A stretch of DNA of 64,000 bases from an uncultured Dongia sp. (GCF_936916975.1 NZ_CAKZGO010000006.1:62001-126000), one strand, 5' to 3'. Positions 26,823 through 37,147 are shown, numbered from the stretch's first letter. Notes: generated by a model not told the origin, from the letters alone. Numbers and translations: made by a program.

Positions 26823-27653
26823 ATGAGCACGCCAGCTATCATCACCGTCGCCATCACCGGCAGCCAGCCATCAAAGGCGCAGAATCCGGCAGTGCCGACG
26901 CAGCCCGCCGAGCAGGTCGAAAGTACCCATGCCGCTTATGAAGCGGGCGCCAGTCTCGTTCATATCCATGTGCGCGATGATCAGGACAAATCCTCGTCCG
27001 ACATCGAAAAGTTCCGCCAGGTGCAGGTGGGCATCGCCAAGCATTGCCCCGGCATGATCATCCAGTTCTCGACCGGCGGCCGTGGCCGTGAAGCATCGGA
27101 GCGCGGTGCCGCTTTGGCCCTGAAACCGGATATGGGATCGCTTGCCACCGGCTCCGTCAATTTCGCCACGATCATCTATGAGAACCCGCCGCAACTGATC
27201 GATGACCTCGCCAACGACATGCTGAAATATGACGTGAAGCCGGAATGCGAGTTGTTCGATCTCGCCATGCTCTACAACGCCAAGGTGCTGGTCGATCGCG
27301 GCCTCCTGAAAGGCCCGGCCCATGTGCAGTTCGTGCTGGGCATTCCCGGTGCCTTGCCGGCGCGCGAGAAGATCGTCGACTTCATGCTTGAGGAGTTGAC
27401 CGAGATGCTGCCGGACGCGACCTGGACCGCAGCCGCCATCGGCCGCCAGCAATTGGAAGCCAATCACTGGGCGCTGAAGCGCGGCGGGCACGTGCGCACC
27501 GGGCTCGAGGACAATATCTATTTCGAAAAGGGCCGGCTCGCCGCGAGCAATGCCGAACTGGTCAAGCGCGTGGCCGACCTCTGCGGTAAATATGATCGCC
27601 ATCCGGCGACAACCGCCGAAGCACGCGCGCTGTTGGGGCTAAGGGCTGCCTGA
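26823..27653 (+). CDS. Beta-keto acid cleavage enzyme (BKACE, DUF849)
   Basis: BKACE enzymes cleave beta-keto acids with acetyl-CoA; 3-keto-5-aminohexanoate is the founding substrate. The 276-residue TIM-barrel protein has the metal-binding HIHVRDDQ, GMIIQFSTGGRG, PDMGSLATGSVNF and CELFDLAMLYNAKVLV. The late blocks AAIGRQQ and GGHVRTGLEDNIYF are also present. All family landmarks are there. The native substrate cannot be read from sequence or neighbours. Confidence 0.92.
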   Translation: MSTPAIITVAITGSQPSKAQNPAVPTQPAEQVESTHAAYEAGASLVHIHVRDDQDKSSSDIEKFRQVQVGIAKHCPGMIIQFSTGGRGREASERGAALALKPDMGSLATGSVNFATIIYENPPQLIDDLANDMLKYDVKPECELFDLAMLYNAKVLVDRGLLKGPAHVQFVLGIPGALPAREKIVDFMLEELTEMLPDATWTAAAIGRQQLEANHWALKRGGHVRTGLEDNIYFEKGRLAASNAELVKRVADLCGKYDRHPATTAEARALLGLRAA

Positions 27654-27675
27654 AATCGCAAACGAGGCAAATGCA

Positions 27676-27707
27676 AACGGGGCGCTTCCGATGGGAAGCG
27701 CCCCGTT
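27676..27707. terminator. Bidirectional terminator between BKACE gene and rpmG
   Basis: A perfect 14-bp GC-rich stem (27676-27689 with 27694-27707) with a GATG loop lies between convergent genes. There is no strong T-run on either side, but stem strength and position support termination for both. Confidence 0.75.
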
Positions 27708-27732
27708 CAAATAGCGTCGTGGAACAGCCAGA

Positions 27733-27900
27733 TTACTTAATCTTGGCTTCCTTGAAGGCCACATGCTTCTTCACGACCGGATCATACTTGCGGAATTCAA
27801 GCTTCTCGGTGGTCGAGCGCGGGTTCTTCTTGGTCACGTAGTAGAAACCGGTGTCAGCGGTGCTGACGAGTTTCACAAGGATGGTCGCTGACTTGGCCAT
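27733..27900 (-). CDS. rpmG: 50S ribosomal protein L33
   Basis: A 55-residue basic protein, too short for routine ORF cut-offs. It translates as [18 protein letters not shown], then [37 protein letters not shown], a clear L33 of the cysteine-free (zinc-independent) type. The start ATG at 27900 is preceded by GAGACGG. It is a component of the large ribosomal subunit near the E site. Confidence 0.96.
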   Translation of the reverse strand: MAKSATILVKLVSTADTGFYYVTKKNPRSTTEKLEFRKYDPVVKKHVAFKEAKIK

Positions 27901-27987
27901 GGCCGTCTCTCAATAAAATGCGTGTCGCTGCAAAAGGATGGCGCAAAATAGCGGGGAAACGCCGAATGTCAAGTTAATGGGGCATGG

Positions 27988-28695
27988 TTAACCGGGCGGC
28001 CGACGCTGACGGCTGAGCGTCATGATATCCTTTCGGTAATTCAATAGCTTAGCTGCGCTGGACCCGATCGCGGATTGTGCCTTCCAGCGCGCGAGGGCGG
28101 TCTCCAGGGCATATTGGGTCACGTCCACCAGCGTCAGTTCCCCCAGTTTGGCGACTGGATGCCAGGCCAGATCCTCCAACTCCCCGTTTCCGGCCAAATT
28201 CCCGCCGACGTGATTCCCATTGCCGAGGAAGAATCGGGTGTTGAAACGGCGCTTTGAGGTTACCGGCGTGATCGCCCGGCACAGATAATCCAGCCCGGCA
28301 TAATCCGGCGCCAAGCCTGCGTCTCGGTATGCCTGCCAGAAGGGGGAGGTGGGCCTGCCCTCGGTGCCAGCGATGGGAATCCCGGCAAGGAGGCCGGTCT
28401 CCTCGAAGGTCTCGCGCAATGCCGCATGCAGGAAGGCGATCGGTGGCCGCTTGCCACCGAGGGCCACGGCCACGGCGGGATGAGGCGCGCCAGGAAAGCC
28501 GCTCGGCGCTGAATCAGGTGGATCGACCCGCCCACCCGGCATCACGTGAATGCCGGGCAGGAAGCCCATGCGCGACGGCCGGCGGCCGAGCAGGATTTCA
28601 GGCTCGCCGGATTTGGTGGCACGAATTAGAACGAGACCCGCGGCATCGACCGGTTTGACCGGGCTGCGGCGCGGCGAGGGGGCCGACGTGCCCAA
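27988..28695 (-). CDS. NUDIX hydrolase, NUDT19-like
   Basis: A 235-residue hydrolase for nucleoside-diphosphate-linked compounds, possibly acyl-CoA/CoA as in NUDT19. An N-terminal VDAAGLVLIRATKSGEPEILLGRRP strand pair and GIHVMPGGRVDP precede the NUDIX box core, ALRETFEETGLL. The first glutamate of the usual GX5EX7REUXEEXGU box is replaced by hydrophobic residues. That fits the NUDT19-like group rather than a broken gene. It ends 2 bp before the S41 peptidase start region on the same strand. Confidence 0.85.
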   Translation of the reverse strand: MGTSAPSPRRSPVKPVDAAGLVLIRATKSGEPEILLGRRPSRMGFLPGIHVMPGGRVDPPDSAPSGFPGAPHPAVAVALGGKRPPIAFLHAALRETFEETGLLAGIPIAGTEGRPTSPFWQAYRDAGLAPDYAGLDYLCRAITPVTSKRRFNTRFFLGNGNHVGGNLAGNGELEDLAWHPVAKLGELTLVDVTQYALETALARWKAQSAIGSSAAKLLNYRKDIMTLSRQRRPPG

Positions 28696-28697
28696 GA

Positions 28698-30347
28698 TCA
28701 GGGAATGAAGGGCAGCAATGCCTCGGCGGCGTCATCCACCTGTGCCGCTTCCGGCGGCGTGGCGAGATCGACGGCGCTGGCATAGAGGCTGGGCTGGTCG
28801 ATCAATTTCAGTGCGAGTTCAAGATCGACCGGATCTTCGCTCTTCCGTGCCGGGCAAGACTGGCGCAAGGCGTCCAGGGCCTTGGTGTCATCCGGTTTCG
28901 CGGCATTGCGCTTTATCATCGGCACTTCTGGTAATTCGCCGAGGCGGAGTTCGTTCATCAACGCGTCGGAACTATGCTTGCCCGCAGTACAGATGGTGGG
29001 CAGCACGCCCAAATGATGCAGCGTGTAGCCGGACGGCGCATGGAAGCGCGCCCAGGTGATCTTGATCTCGCCGCTATTGGGCAATTGCTGGATGTTCTGG
29101 ACCGAGCCCTTGCCATAGGAATTAGACCCGATCAGCACCGCCCGGCCATTGTCCTGCAAGGCCGCGGCGACGATCTCGGCCGCCGAAGCGGAATTGCCAT
29201 CGATCAGCACGACCAGCGGCTTGCCCTTGGCGATATCGCCATCGGTCGATTCGAAATACTGGTGGCTGTCGGGGTGGCGTCCATGCACCGAGATGACGCG
29301 GCCCTCGTTCAGGAAGAGGTCGGCCGTCGCCACCGATTGGGGTACAAGCCCGCCTGGATTGTTGCGGAGGTCGAGGATATATCCCTTGAGCTTCTTGCCG
29401 ATCTCGTCCTTGGCATCGTTGATCGTCCGCTTCAGGCTGGTGGCGGTGCCGGAATTGAAGCTGAAGATGCGGAAATAGGCGATGTCGCCTTCGCGCCGAT
29501 AGCTCACGGTTTCGGGCACGACATGGGCGCGCTTGATGCTGATGTCGAAGGGGTCGTCCTTGCCGTCGCGCAGCAGGGTCAGGGTCACGCGGCTGTCGAC
29601 CTCGCCGCGCAATTCGTTGATGACCTGTTGCTGGGTCCAGCCCTCGACCGATTTGTTGTCGACCTTCAGGATGATGTCGTCACGCTTGAGGCCAAGCCGT
29701 TCCGCCGGCGTGTAATGCATGATGGCAGTGATGCGTACCTCGCCATCCTCGACCGAAATACGGATGCCGATGCCACCGAAACCATCGCGGGCGGCACGTT
29801 CCTCGCGGGCGGCTTCCGTACCGGAATAGCGCGAAAAGCCGTCGAGCTTGCCAACGATACCGGTAAAGATGGCTTCGTAGATTTTCTCGTCGCCGACCGC
29901 AGCCAGTTTGGGCGATTTTTCACGGGCTTCGCGCAGAATCCTGGCGGCAGCCTTGCCCCACTGCTTGCCGGTGGCTTCCTCGCCGTCTTCGACCTTTTCG
30001 GTCTCGATCACGATCTTCTTCAGGAGCAGCTTCAACTCGTCGCTGTCGCCATCGACCGAGAGATCGGGATCGAGGCTGGAAAGCTGCTGCATGCCACTCA
30101 GCGTCAGCTTGGGCATGTCCGGCTTGTTGATGTAGATCGAGTCGATGTCGGCAAGACCGGTCTGCAGCATGTCGCGGTCCATCGCCGCGATCTTGTCTTC
30201 CGGTGATTTGCTGGCGGTGCTGGCGCAGGCGTAAAGCCCGAGCAAAAGGGGCAAAAATACGAGCCGGCGTGCCACCTGCTTGCCAGGCCACCCGGTAACC
30301 GCACCCTCAGGACGAAACGCACTCAATCGGTTTGGTATCCACTGCAT
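28698..30347 (-). CDS. ctpA: S41-family carboxy-terminal processing peptidase, lipoprotein
   Basis: A 549-residue protein with an N-terminal signal ending in the lipobox LLGLYAC (Cys41), so probably anchored in the periplasm. A helical N-terminal domain, a PDZ domain (FGGIGIRISVEDGEVRITAIM, GLKRDDIILKVDNKSVEGW) and the S41 core (YILDLRNNPGGLVPQSV) follow. The catalytic serine is in DGNSASAAEIVAAAL and the lysine in SYGKGSVQ. The C-terminal tail of about 110 residues is long. Substrates are unknown. Confidence 0.9.
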   Translation of the reverse strand: MQWIPNRLSAFRPEGAVTGWPGKQVARRLVFLPLLLGLYACASTASKSPEDKIAAMDRDMLQTGLADIDSIYINKPDMPKLTLSGMQQLSSLDPDLSVDGDSDELKLLLKKIVIETEKVEDGEEATGKQWGKAAARILREAREKSPKLAAVGDEKIYEAIFTGIVGKLDGFSRYSGTEAAREERAARDGFGGIGIRISVEDGEVRITAIMHYTPAERLGLKRDDIILKVDNKSVEGWTQQQVINELRGEVDSRVTLTLLRDGKDDPFDISIKRAHVVPETVSYRREGDIAYFRIFSFNSGTATSLKRTINDAKDEIGKKLKGYILDLRNNPGGLVPQSVATADLFLNEGRVISVHGRHPDSHQYFESTDGDIAKGKPLVVLIDGNSASAAEIVAAALQDNGRAVLIGSNSYGKGSVQNIQQLPNSGEIKITWARFHAPSGYTLHHLGVLPTICTAGKHSSDALMNELRLGELPEVPMIKRNAAKPDDTKALDALRQSCPARKSEDPVDLELALKLIDQPSLYASAVDLATPPEAAQVDDAAEALLPFIP

Positions 30348-30449
30348 CCCAGTGCCGACACGCTGCCCCGATCGCGCCGTCCGGTAACCCCTTGTTCGCG
30401 GCCAATCTAGCAGAATTCCTGCCCTAGGCTAGGGGCTCTGATGTGTGAA

Positions 30450-32912
30450 TCAGGGGCGTTTCTTACCTTTATTTGCGGGCTTTTTTCCTTTTTTGCCCGA
30501 ACCGGGCCCGTTCTTGCCCAGCCGAAGGTTTTTCGGGCGACCCTGCCCGGGGCCTTTGTGGCGCGAATCCTTCTGAGCTTGGCGCTGCGAGGTGCGGCCA
30601 GTAAACCGATCCGCCCCTTCCGCCAGCGGCTCGGCCGACAGCATTTCCAGCGTGATCCCGCCGGTCAGCGCATCGGCGCTCACCAGCCGCACGGTGACCG
30701 ATTGGCCAAGCTGATAACGGCGACCCGAACGGCGCCCGACCAGCGCATGGCGCTGTTCGTCATGGTCATAGAAATCGTTCGGCAAAGTGGAGATGGGAAT
30801 GATGCCATCCGCCCCAGTCTCGCGGAGGTTGATGAACAGGCCAAACCGCGCCACGCCTGAAATGCGCCCGGCGAATTCCGAGTCCACCTTGTCGGCGAGG
30901 AAGGCCGCGACATAGCGATCGACCGCATCGCGTTCGGCCGCCGCCGCGCGCCGCTCGGTGCCAGAGATATGAACGCCGGTCTCGGCGAACTCAGTAACCG
31001 CCGATTTGTCGAGCGCGCCGTCGCCGAAATCGTAGGCACCGATCAGCGCCCGGTGGACCAGCAGATCGGCATAGCGCCGGATGGGCGACGTGAAATGCGC
31101 ATACCGCGCCAGCGCCAGCCCGAAATGGCCGAGATTTTCCGGCGCATAGACCGCCTGTGCCTGGGAGCGCAGCACCAGCGTGCTGATCATCTCGGCATAG
31201 GGCGTGTCCTTGGCCTTCTGCAGCAACTGGGTGAAGTGCTTGGGCAGCAGGACCTGGCCGCGGGCAAGATTGAAATCGAGCGAGGCCAGGAATTCGCGCA
31301 ACGCCTCGATCCGCGTCGCATCCGGCTGGTCGTGGACGCGGTACATGCAGGGCCAGCGCTTCTTCTCCAGCGCTTCCGCCGCCGCGACATTGGCGGCGAT
31401 CATGAATTCCTCGATCAGCCGATGGCTATCAAGGCGCTCACGGGCCTCAATCCGGTCGATCTGGCCCTCCTTGCTGATGAAGACCCGGCGCTCCGGCAGA
31501 TCGAGCTCCAGGGTGCCGCGCGCCTCACGCGCCTTCAGCAGGGATTGGAACGCGCCATAAAGCGGCTTGATCACCGGTTCCAGCAGCGGCCCGGTCAGGT
31601 CATTGGGCTGGCCATCCATGGCCGCCTGCGCCTGTTCATAGGTGAGGCGCGCCGCGGAGCGCATCAACCCGCGCATGAACTGGTGCCGCAGCTTTTTGCC
31701 TTGGGCATCGATCACCATTTCGACCGCCATCACCGGGCGATCTTCATGGGGCCTGAGCGAACACCAGCCATTGCTGAGTTCTTCCGGCAGCATCGGCACG
31801 ACCCGGTCCGGGAAATAGACCGAATTACCGCGATCCCTGGCCGAACGATCGAGCGCATCGTCAGGTCGCACATACCAGGCGACATCGGCTATGGCGACCA
31901 TGATGCGCCAGCCACCGGGATTGTCGGCATGATCGTCAGCCGTGGCCCACACCGCATCGTCGAAATCGCGCGCATCGTCGCCATCAATGGTGACGAGCGG
32001 CACCTGGCGCAAATCCGTGCGGTTGCCGAGCGGTGCCGCGATCGCCGTCTCCGCCTGTTCAAGCGCCGCCGGCGGGAACTGGAATGGAATGTGATGCTCG
32101 GCGATCGAGATGATGCTGACCGATTTTGCTTCGCCAACACTGCCGATGCGCTCGACGATGCGCGCCTTTGGCGTTCCGAGGCGCTTCGCCGGTTCGACCT
32201 CCGCGACCACGATCTCGCCGGGCTTGGCGCCGCCATTGTCCTTCGGATCGACGGTGAACTCGGTCTTCACGCGCTTGCTGGTGGGGATCAGGCGGCCGCT
32301 GCCATGCGGGCCTTTCTCATAGACGCCGACCACGCGCTCGGCGCGGCTTTGCAGGCGGCGGATCGGCCGCGCTTCATAGATATCGGCATCCGTCCGTGCC
32401 AGGCGCGCCAGCACACGGTCGCCGGCAGCCAACGGCCGGTCGAGCTTCTTGTCCTCGATGATGATGATCTGTGGTTCGGCATCATCCTTGGGAAAGTCGA
32501 TCGGCCTTGCCCAGATATCGCCATCAGCATCCGGGCCGATGATCTGGATCACCGCGACCTCCGGCAGCGCGCCCGGGGCCGCAAGGCGCCGTGCCTTGCC
32601 GCGATCGACGGCGCCGCCTTGCTCCAGATCCTTCAGCAGCGCCTTCAACGGAATGCGATCTTGGCCGCGCAAATGAAACGCCCGCGCGATCTCCCGCTTG
32701 CCGACCGGTACCGGCGAGCTGCGGATGAATTCCAGTACCTGTTCCTTGGTGGGGAAGGGCACGGCCTTGCCGCCACTGATTTCTGCCGCCCGCGCCTTGT
32801 CCTTGCGTGCCGCGCGCGAATCCTTGCGTGGACCCCGCGAAGGTGTGGGCTTGGCGGGCTTGCCGTCAGTTGGCGGGATGGGCGGCTTTGAATTCGATTT
32901 CGACAAAGACAT
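30450..32912 (-). CDS. rnr: Ribonuclease R
   Basis: A 3'-5' exoribonuclease that degrades structured RNA. From ATG 32912 the protein is 820 residues: basic N-terminal tail, helix-turn-helix-like segment and two cold-shock OB domains. The RNB catalytic domain carries the metal site (LVTIDGDDARDFDDAVWA), an RPVMAVEMVID block and HFTSPIRRYADLLVHRAL. An S1 domain and a Lys/Gly-rich C-terminus, typical of RNase R, complete it. The open frame reaches 33011, but upstream codons overlap the cupin gene and lack homology. Confidence 0.93.
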   Translation of the reverse strand: MSLSKSNSKPPIPPTDGKPAKPTPSRGPRKDSRAARKDKARAAEISGGKAVPFPTKEQVLEFIRSSPVPVGKREIARAFHLRGQDRIPLKALLKDLEQGGAVDRGKARRLAAPGALPEVAVIQIIGPDADGDIWARPIDFPKDDAEPQIIIIEDKKLDRPLAAGDRVLARLARTDADIYEARPIRRLQSRAERVVGVYEKGPHGSGRLIPTSKRVKTEFTVDPKDNGGAKPGEIVVAEVEPAKRLGTPKARIVERIGSVGEAKSVSIISIAEHHIPFQFPPAALEQAETAIAAPLGNRTDLRQVPLVTIDGDDARDFDDAVWATADDHADNPGGWRIMVAIADVAWYVRPDDALDRSARDRGNSVYFPDRVVPMLPEELSNGWCSLRPHEDRPVMAVEMVIDAQGKKLRHQFMRGLMRSAARLTYEQAQAAMDGQPNDLTGPLLEPVIKPLYGAFQSLLKAREARGTLELDLPERRVFISKEGQIDRIEARERLDSHRLIEEFMIAANVAAAEALEKKRWPCMYRVHDQPDATRIEALREFLASLDFNLARGQVLLPKHFTQLLQKAKDTPYAEMISTLVLRSQAQAVYAPENLGHFGLALARYAHFTSPIRRYADLLVHRALIGAYDFGDGALDKSAVTEFAETGVHISGTERRAAAAERDAVDRYVAAFLADKVDSEFAGRISGVARFGLFINLRETGADGIIPISTLPNDFYDHDEQRHALVGRRSGRRYQLGQSVTVRLVSADALTGGITLEMLSAEPLAEGADRFTGRTSQRQAQKDSRHKGPGQGRPKNLRLGKNGPGSGKKGKKPANKGKKRP

Positions 32913-33186
32913 ACTCGTAATCGTTGGCGTTGATGACATTGTGTTCGACGCCAACCGGGCGGTAATAGGATTTCCCGGCGACGAGTTCGACGATGCGCTG
33001 CTCCTTGCCATCGTCGATCTGCAATCGGCCGTTTTTCATCGGCACGACGACGTAATCATAGCCGTGTCGGTGCCAGGTCGTCTCGGCCCCCGGCGCGAAG
33101 CGCCATTCGGTGACAAGAACGCGCTCGTTATCAACCTGGACCGTCCCGACAGCTGCGGGGCGCGAGGAGGTGGCGTTTGCGGGCAT
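32866..33186 (-). CDS. Cupin-domain protein
   Basis: A small beta-barrel protein of 106 residues from ATG 33186 (114 from ATG 33210). The two cupin motifs are visible: TTWHRHGYDYVVVPMKNG and YYRPVGVEHNVINAN, with metal-ligand histidines. Its substrate is unknown. The 3' end overlaps the rnr start by 47 bp on the same strand, so the pair is probably co-transcribed. Confidence 0.8.
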   Translation of the reverse strand: MPANATSSRPAAVGTVQVDNERVLVTEWRFAPGAETTWHRHGYDYVVVPMKNGRLQIDDGKEQRIVELVAGKSYYRPVGVEHNVINANDYEYVFVEIEFKAAHPAN

Positions 33187-33345
33187 TATGTGATCTTTCA
33201 GTAGAATCAACTGGCTGGCGGGCTAGAGCAAGGTTTATCGTCACGTCAAGCCATTGAACCCTACTCATGCCTCCGCTACAAGGCCCGCCTTTCGCCCCCG
33301 GCTGTCATGGTCTGGGCCGCCCTAGACCGATTCGGGAGAGACCGC

Positions 33346-35673
33346 ATGAAATCCATCGAAGCCAGGATTGCCGAGGAACTGAACGCACGTGATGTGCAGG
33401 TCCGGGCGGCGGTCGAATTGCTCGATGGTGGCGCGACCGTTCCGTTCATCTCACGCTACCGCAAGGAAGTCACCGGCGGCCTCGACGACACTCAGCTGCG
33501 CAAGTTGGAGGAGCGCCTCTCTTATCTCCGCGAACTCGAGGATCGCCGTGCCGCGATCTTCAAGAGCATCGACGAGCAGGGCAAGATGACCGACGCGCTG
33601 TCGCTGGAAATCGCGGTCGCCGATACCAAGGCGCGTCTGGAAGATCTCTATCTGCCCTACAAGGTGAAGCGCCGCACCAAGGCGCAGATCGCGCGCGAAG
33701 CCGGGCTGGAGCCGCTGGCCGACCTGCTGCTGGCGGAACCCACGCGCAATCCGCAAAGTGAAGCTGCCGCCTATGTGAATGCCGAAAAGAACGTCGCCGA
33801 TGTGAAGGCAGCCCTCGAAGGTGCCCGCGACATCCTTGCCGAACGTTTTGCCGAAAGCGCCGATCTCCTCGGCCGTCTCCGCGACTTCATGTGGGAAAAG
33901 GCGCGCCTCGTCTCGAAGGTCATGGAAGGCAAGCAGGAGTCAGGCGCCAAGTTCTCCGATTACTTCGACGCGGCCGAACCCATCAACAAGGTGCCGTCAC
34001 ACCGCGCACTCGCCATGTTCCGTGGACAGAAGGAAGAAATCCTCGCCCTCAACCTCGCCATCGACGAGCCGGAAGACCGCAAGGCGCTCAATGAAGCCGA
34101 GCGCGCGATTGCCGCCAGCGCCGGCATCGCCGATCAGGGCCGCGTAGCGGATAGCTGGCTGATCGATGTCGTGCATTGGTGCTGGCGCGTGAAGCTGAAG
34201 CTGAGCCTGGAACTCGATCTCATGGGCCGTCTGCGCCAGGCGGCGGAAGACGAGGCCGTGCGCGTGTTCGCGTCCAACCTCAAGGACGTGCTGATGTCGG
34301 CGCCGGCCGGCGGTCGCGCCACACTCGGTCTCGACCCCGGCATCCGCACCGGCTGCAAGGTGGCCGTCATCGCCGCCACGGGCAAAGTGCTGGAATTTGC
34401 CACCATCTATCCGCATGAGCCGATGCGCAAATGGGATGAGTCGATCGCGGTGCTGGCAGCACTCTGCCTGCGTCACAAGCTGGAGCTGGTCGCCATCGGC
34501 AACGGTACCGCCAGCCGCGAGACCGACAAGCTGGTCGATGACCTCATGAAGCGCCACCCGGAATTGACACTCACTAAGGTGATGGTGTCGGAAGCCGGCG
34601 CTTCGATCTATTCGGCCTCGGAATATGCCTCCAAGGAATTGCCGGAACTCGATGTGACCATCCGTGGTGCCGTCTCCATCGCGCGGCGCCTGCAGGATCC
34701 ACTCGCCGAACTGGTGAAGATCGATCCGAAATCGATCGGTGTCGGCCAATACCAGCACGACATTGCCGAGTTCCGCTTGTCCAAGGCACTCGATGCGGTG
34801 GTCGAGGACTGCGTGAACGCGGTCGGCGTCGAGATCAACACGGCCTCGGCCAAACTGCTGGCGCGTGTCTCCGGCCTCGGTGAAAGCCTCGCCCAGAACA
34901 TCGTCGCCTTCCGCGATGCCAATGGCCCCTTCAAATCCAGGAAGCAATTGCTGAGCGTGCCGCGTTTGGGGCCCAAGGCCTTCGAACAGGCAGCGGGCTT
35001 CATGCGCATCCGCGACGGCGAAGATCCACTCGATCGCTCATCGGTGCATCCGGAAGCCTATCCGGTCGTCCGCCGCATCATGGCGGTGACGGGCCGCGAG
35101 ATGAGTGCGGTCATCGGCGACAGCACCTTGCTGCGCAGCCTGAAGGCGGAAGAATTCACCGACGAGACCTTCGGTGTGCCGACTGTCACCGACATCCTCA
35201 AGGAACTGGAGAAACCCGGCCGCGATCCGCGCCCTGAGTTCAAGACGGCGACCTTCAAGGAAGGCGTCGAGGAGATGAAGGATTTGCAGCCCGGCATGCA
35301 ATTGGAAGGCGTCGTCACCAACGTCGCGGCCTTCGGCGCCTTCGTCGATATCGGCGTCCACCAGGACGGCCTGGTCCATGTCTCGGCTCTGGCCGACCGC
35401 TTCGTCAAGGACCCGCGCGAGGTGGTGAAGCCGGGCGACGTGGTCCGCGTGCGCGTGCTGGAAGTGGACATCAAGCGCAAGCGCATCTCGCTCACCATGC
35501 GCTCCGGCGACACCCCCGCCACCCGCCAGCAGACCGAGGCGCCCAAAGACCGTCCGATGGCCCGCGGCGACCGCAAGTTCATGCAGGACAACAAGCCGGC
35601 GGCGAAATCGGACTCCCCCTTCGGCGGCGCGATGGCGGCGGCGCTGGCGAAGGCTGGACTCAATAAGAAGTAG
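33346..35673 (+). CDS. tex: Tex-family transcription accessory / RNA-binding protein
   Basis: Tex is a nucleic-acid-binding factor with a YqgF-like RNase fold and a C-terminal S1 domain. The 775-residue protein begins [38 protein letters not shown]. It contains the YqgF-like segment ([22 protein letters not shown]), a helix-hairpin-helix segment ([17 protein letters not shown]) and the S1 domain ([34 protein letters not shown]). It ends in a basic low-complexity tail. The start at 33346 follows GGGAGAG; an upstream GTG 33307 is less likely. Confidence 0.95.
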   Translation: MKSIEARIAEELNARDVQVRAAVELLDGGATVPFISRYRKEVTGGLDDTQLRKLEERLSYLRELEDRRAAIFKSIDEQGKMTDALSLEIAVADTKARLEDLYLPYKVKRRTKAQIAREAGLEPLADLLLAEPTRNPQSEAAAYVNAEKNVADVKAALEGARDILAERFAESADLLGRLRDFMWEKARLVSKVMEGKQESGAKFSDYFDAAEPINKVPSHRALAMFRGQKEEILALNLAIDEPEDRKALNEAERAIAASAGIADQGRVADSWLIDVVHWCWRVKLKLSLELDLMGRLRQAAEDEAVRVFASNLKDVLMSAPAGGRATLGLDPGIRTGCKVAVIAATGKVLEFATIYPHEPMRKWDESIAVLAALCLRHKLELVAIGNGTASRETDKLVDDLMKRHPELTLTKVMVSEAGASIYSASEYASKELPELDVTIRGAVSIARRLQDPLAELVKIDPKSIGVGQYQHDIAEFRLSKALDAVVEDCVNAVGVEINTASAKLLARVSGLGESLAQNIVAFRDANGPFKSRKQLLSVPRLGPKAFEQAAGFMRIRDGEDPLDRSSVHPEAYPVVRRIMAVTGREMSAVIGDSTLLRSLKAEEFTDETFGVPTVTDILKELEKPGRDPRPEFKTATFKEGVEEMKDLQPGMQLEGVVTNVAAFGAFVDIGVHQDGLVHVSALADRFVKDPREVVKPGDVVRVRVLEVDIKRKRISLTMRSGDTPATRQQTEAPKDRPMARGDRKFMQDNKPAAKSDSPFGGAMAAALAKAGLNKK

Positions 35674-35688
35674 GCCCGTCGCGAGCGC

Positions 35689-35835
35689 CCCCTCACCCCA
35701 ACCCCTCTCCCGCGAGGGGAGAGGGGCTCGGTGCGCACGGTGCAATAGGCTTCAGTTTTGCTGGTCGTTGCCGGCGGCACCTCATCCCCTCTCCCCTCTC
35801 CCCTCGCGGGAGAGGGGAGAGGGTGAGGGGGTATC
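35689..35835. repeat. Inverted pair of REP-like CCCTCTCCC elements
   Basis: Two copies of a C-rich unit (core CCTCTCCCGCGAGGGGAGAGG and variants) lie head to head with about 50 bp between them. The first is at about 35689-35730, the second, reversed and slightly longer, at about 35780-35835. Each copy also folds on itself through CTCTCCC/GGGAGAG. This element type is widespread in proteobacterial intergenic regions. It separates tex from the next gene. Confidence 0.8.
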
Positions 35836-35888
35836 GCCAACGCTCGGTCTAGCGGTTACGCTCTCGTTCTCTTGGAATCGGGGGTGCA

Positions 35889-36968
35889 TTGAGCAAGCTG
35901 CTGCTGATATCGCTGGGCAAGCTGACCGGTGCGGTGCTGGAAGCCGCGGCGCGTGATGGCCGATTCCCGCATATCATCGTGGCGACGCGCGATGTGGCAC
36001 ATGCCCGCGCCAAGGCCAATGCGGCCCGTATCGGTGCAGCGCTGGAGGGTGAATATCCGCGCATCGATGTGGTGGCGTTCGATTTCAACGCACCCAATGC
36101 CGCCGACATTCTGCGCAAGATCCAGCCCGATCTGATGTTCGCCGCACCTTGCCTGCTGCCCTGGTGGAAGGCCGCCTTCAGCACCAACACGAAGCTTAAA
36201 TCGCTGCCCTTCGCCGGCTGGCTCGCCTGCCATCTCGCACCCATGCTGGCTTTGCGTGCCGCGTGGGAGAAATCCGAACTGCACTGCCCGTGGGTAACCG
36301 GTACCTATCCCGACGTGGTCAACGCCATCCTGCACATGACCGGCGCCGGCCCCACGATCGGTATCGGCAATATCAGCGAATGCCTGCCCAAGATCCGCTT
36401 CCTCGCGGCCCAGCATACCGGTGCGCCGATCGCTGAACTGGCGATCAAGCTGGTCGGCGGTCATGCGCTCTCCGCGCTGTTCTACGGGCAGGAGGCGGTG
36501 AAGGAATTGCCGCCTTTCCTGCTGCAGGTCCTATGGCACGGCCATGACATTTCTTTGGCGGTGAAGGACAAGCTACGCAGCGTCAAGATGCCGGTCGTCC
36601 ATGACCTCGACATCAACCGCATCACGGCTTCGGCCAGCCTTGATGTGCTCGCGGCGTTGCTCAGTGAAGAACCTTACGCGCTGCATGCGCCGGCGCCCAA
36701 CGGTCTGGTCGGCGGCTATCCGGTCACCATCAGCCGCAAAGGTGTCGTCATCGATCTCCCCAATGACTGGACGCTCGAACACGCGCTCAGCATCAACGCG
36801 GCAGCGCTCACCTTCGACGGTATCACCGCCATCGAGAAGGATGGCACCGTGATCTTCACCGAGAAGACGGCGACGGCATTGAGGGCGCTGTTGGGAGAAG
36901 ACTGGCCACGGTTGCGGCCGGAAGATGCAGCGGCGATGGCAGTGAAACTGATGGCATTGGCATCATGA
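35889..36968 (+). CDS. Hypothetical protein with Rossmann-like N-terminus
   Basis: A 359-residue protein that I do not recognise. The N-terminal 100 residues alternate strands and helices (LLLISLGKLTGAVLEAAARDG, HIIVATRDVAHARAKANAARIG, IDVVAFDFNAPNAADILRKIQPDLMFAAP), like saccharopine dehydrogenase-type NAD(P)-binding domains but without a clean GxGxxG loop. The rest could be a substrate domain. No signal peptide or membrane helix is seen. It starts at TTG 35889. It overlaps the small membrane gene at 36965 by four bases. Confidence 0.7.
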   Translation: MSKLLLISLGKLTGAVLEAAARDGRFPHIIVATRDVAHARAKANAARIGAALEGEYPRIDVVAFDFNAPNAADILRKIQPDLMFAAPCLLPWWKAAFSTNTKLKSLPFAGWLACHLAPMLALRAAWEKSELHCPWVTGTYPDVVNAILHMTGAGPTIGIGNISECLPKIRFLAAQHTGAPIAELAIKLVGGHALSALFYGQEAVKELPPFLLQVLWHGHDISLAVKDKLRSVKMPVVHDLDINRITASASLDVLAALLSEEPYALHAPAPNGLVGGYPVTISRKGVVIDLPNDWTLEHALSINAAALTFDGITAIEKDGTVIFTEKTATALRALLGEDWPRLRPEDAAAMAVKLMALAS

Positions 36969-37147
36969 ACGATGAGGCGAGACTGGTGAGGGACCTGCTG
37001 TTTCTTTCAATGGCTGCCGCCGTCGTGATCGGTTTGGCCTTCGTTGCATGGAAGCGCGGCGGTAAGATGCCCTTTGGACGTGTCGGCGCCATCACGTGGG
37101 TATGTGCGGCGGCATGGATTGTCCTGTGGTTGACGAGCCGCCGGTGA
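36965..37147 (+). CDS. Small two-helix membrane protein, hypothetical
   Basis: A 60-residue product with two predicted membrane helices (LLFLSMAAAVVIGLAFVAW and VGAITWVCAAAWIVLWL) joined by a short basic loop. Its ATG overlaps the stop of the preceding gene (ATGA), which supports real translation. The function is unknown; it might act with the upstream protein. Confidence 0.6.
   Translation: MNDEARLVRDLLFLSMAAAVVIGLAFVAWKRGGKMPFGRVGAITWVCAAAWIVLWLTSRR

Noticed and set aside
27988-28695. NUDIX gene as a pseudogene because of the altered box
   Set aside because: The catalytic REUXEE core is intact and the loss of the first Glu fits the NUDT19-like subgroup.
30969-32891. 640-codon plus-strand frame opposite rnr
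   Set aside because: Antisense shadow of RNase R without start-site support.
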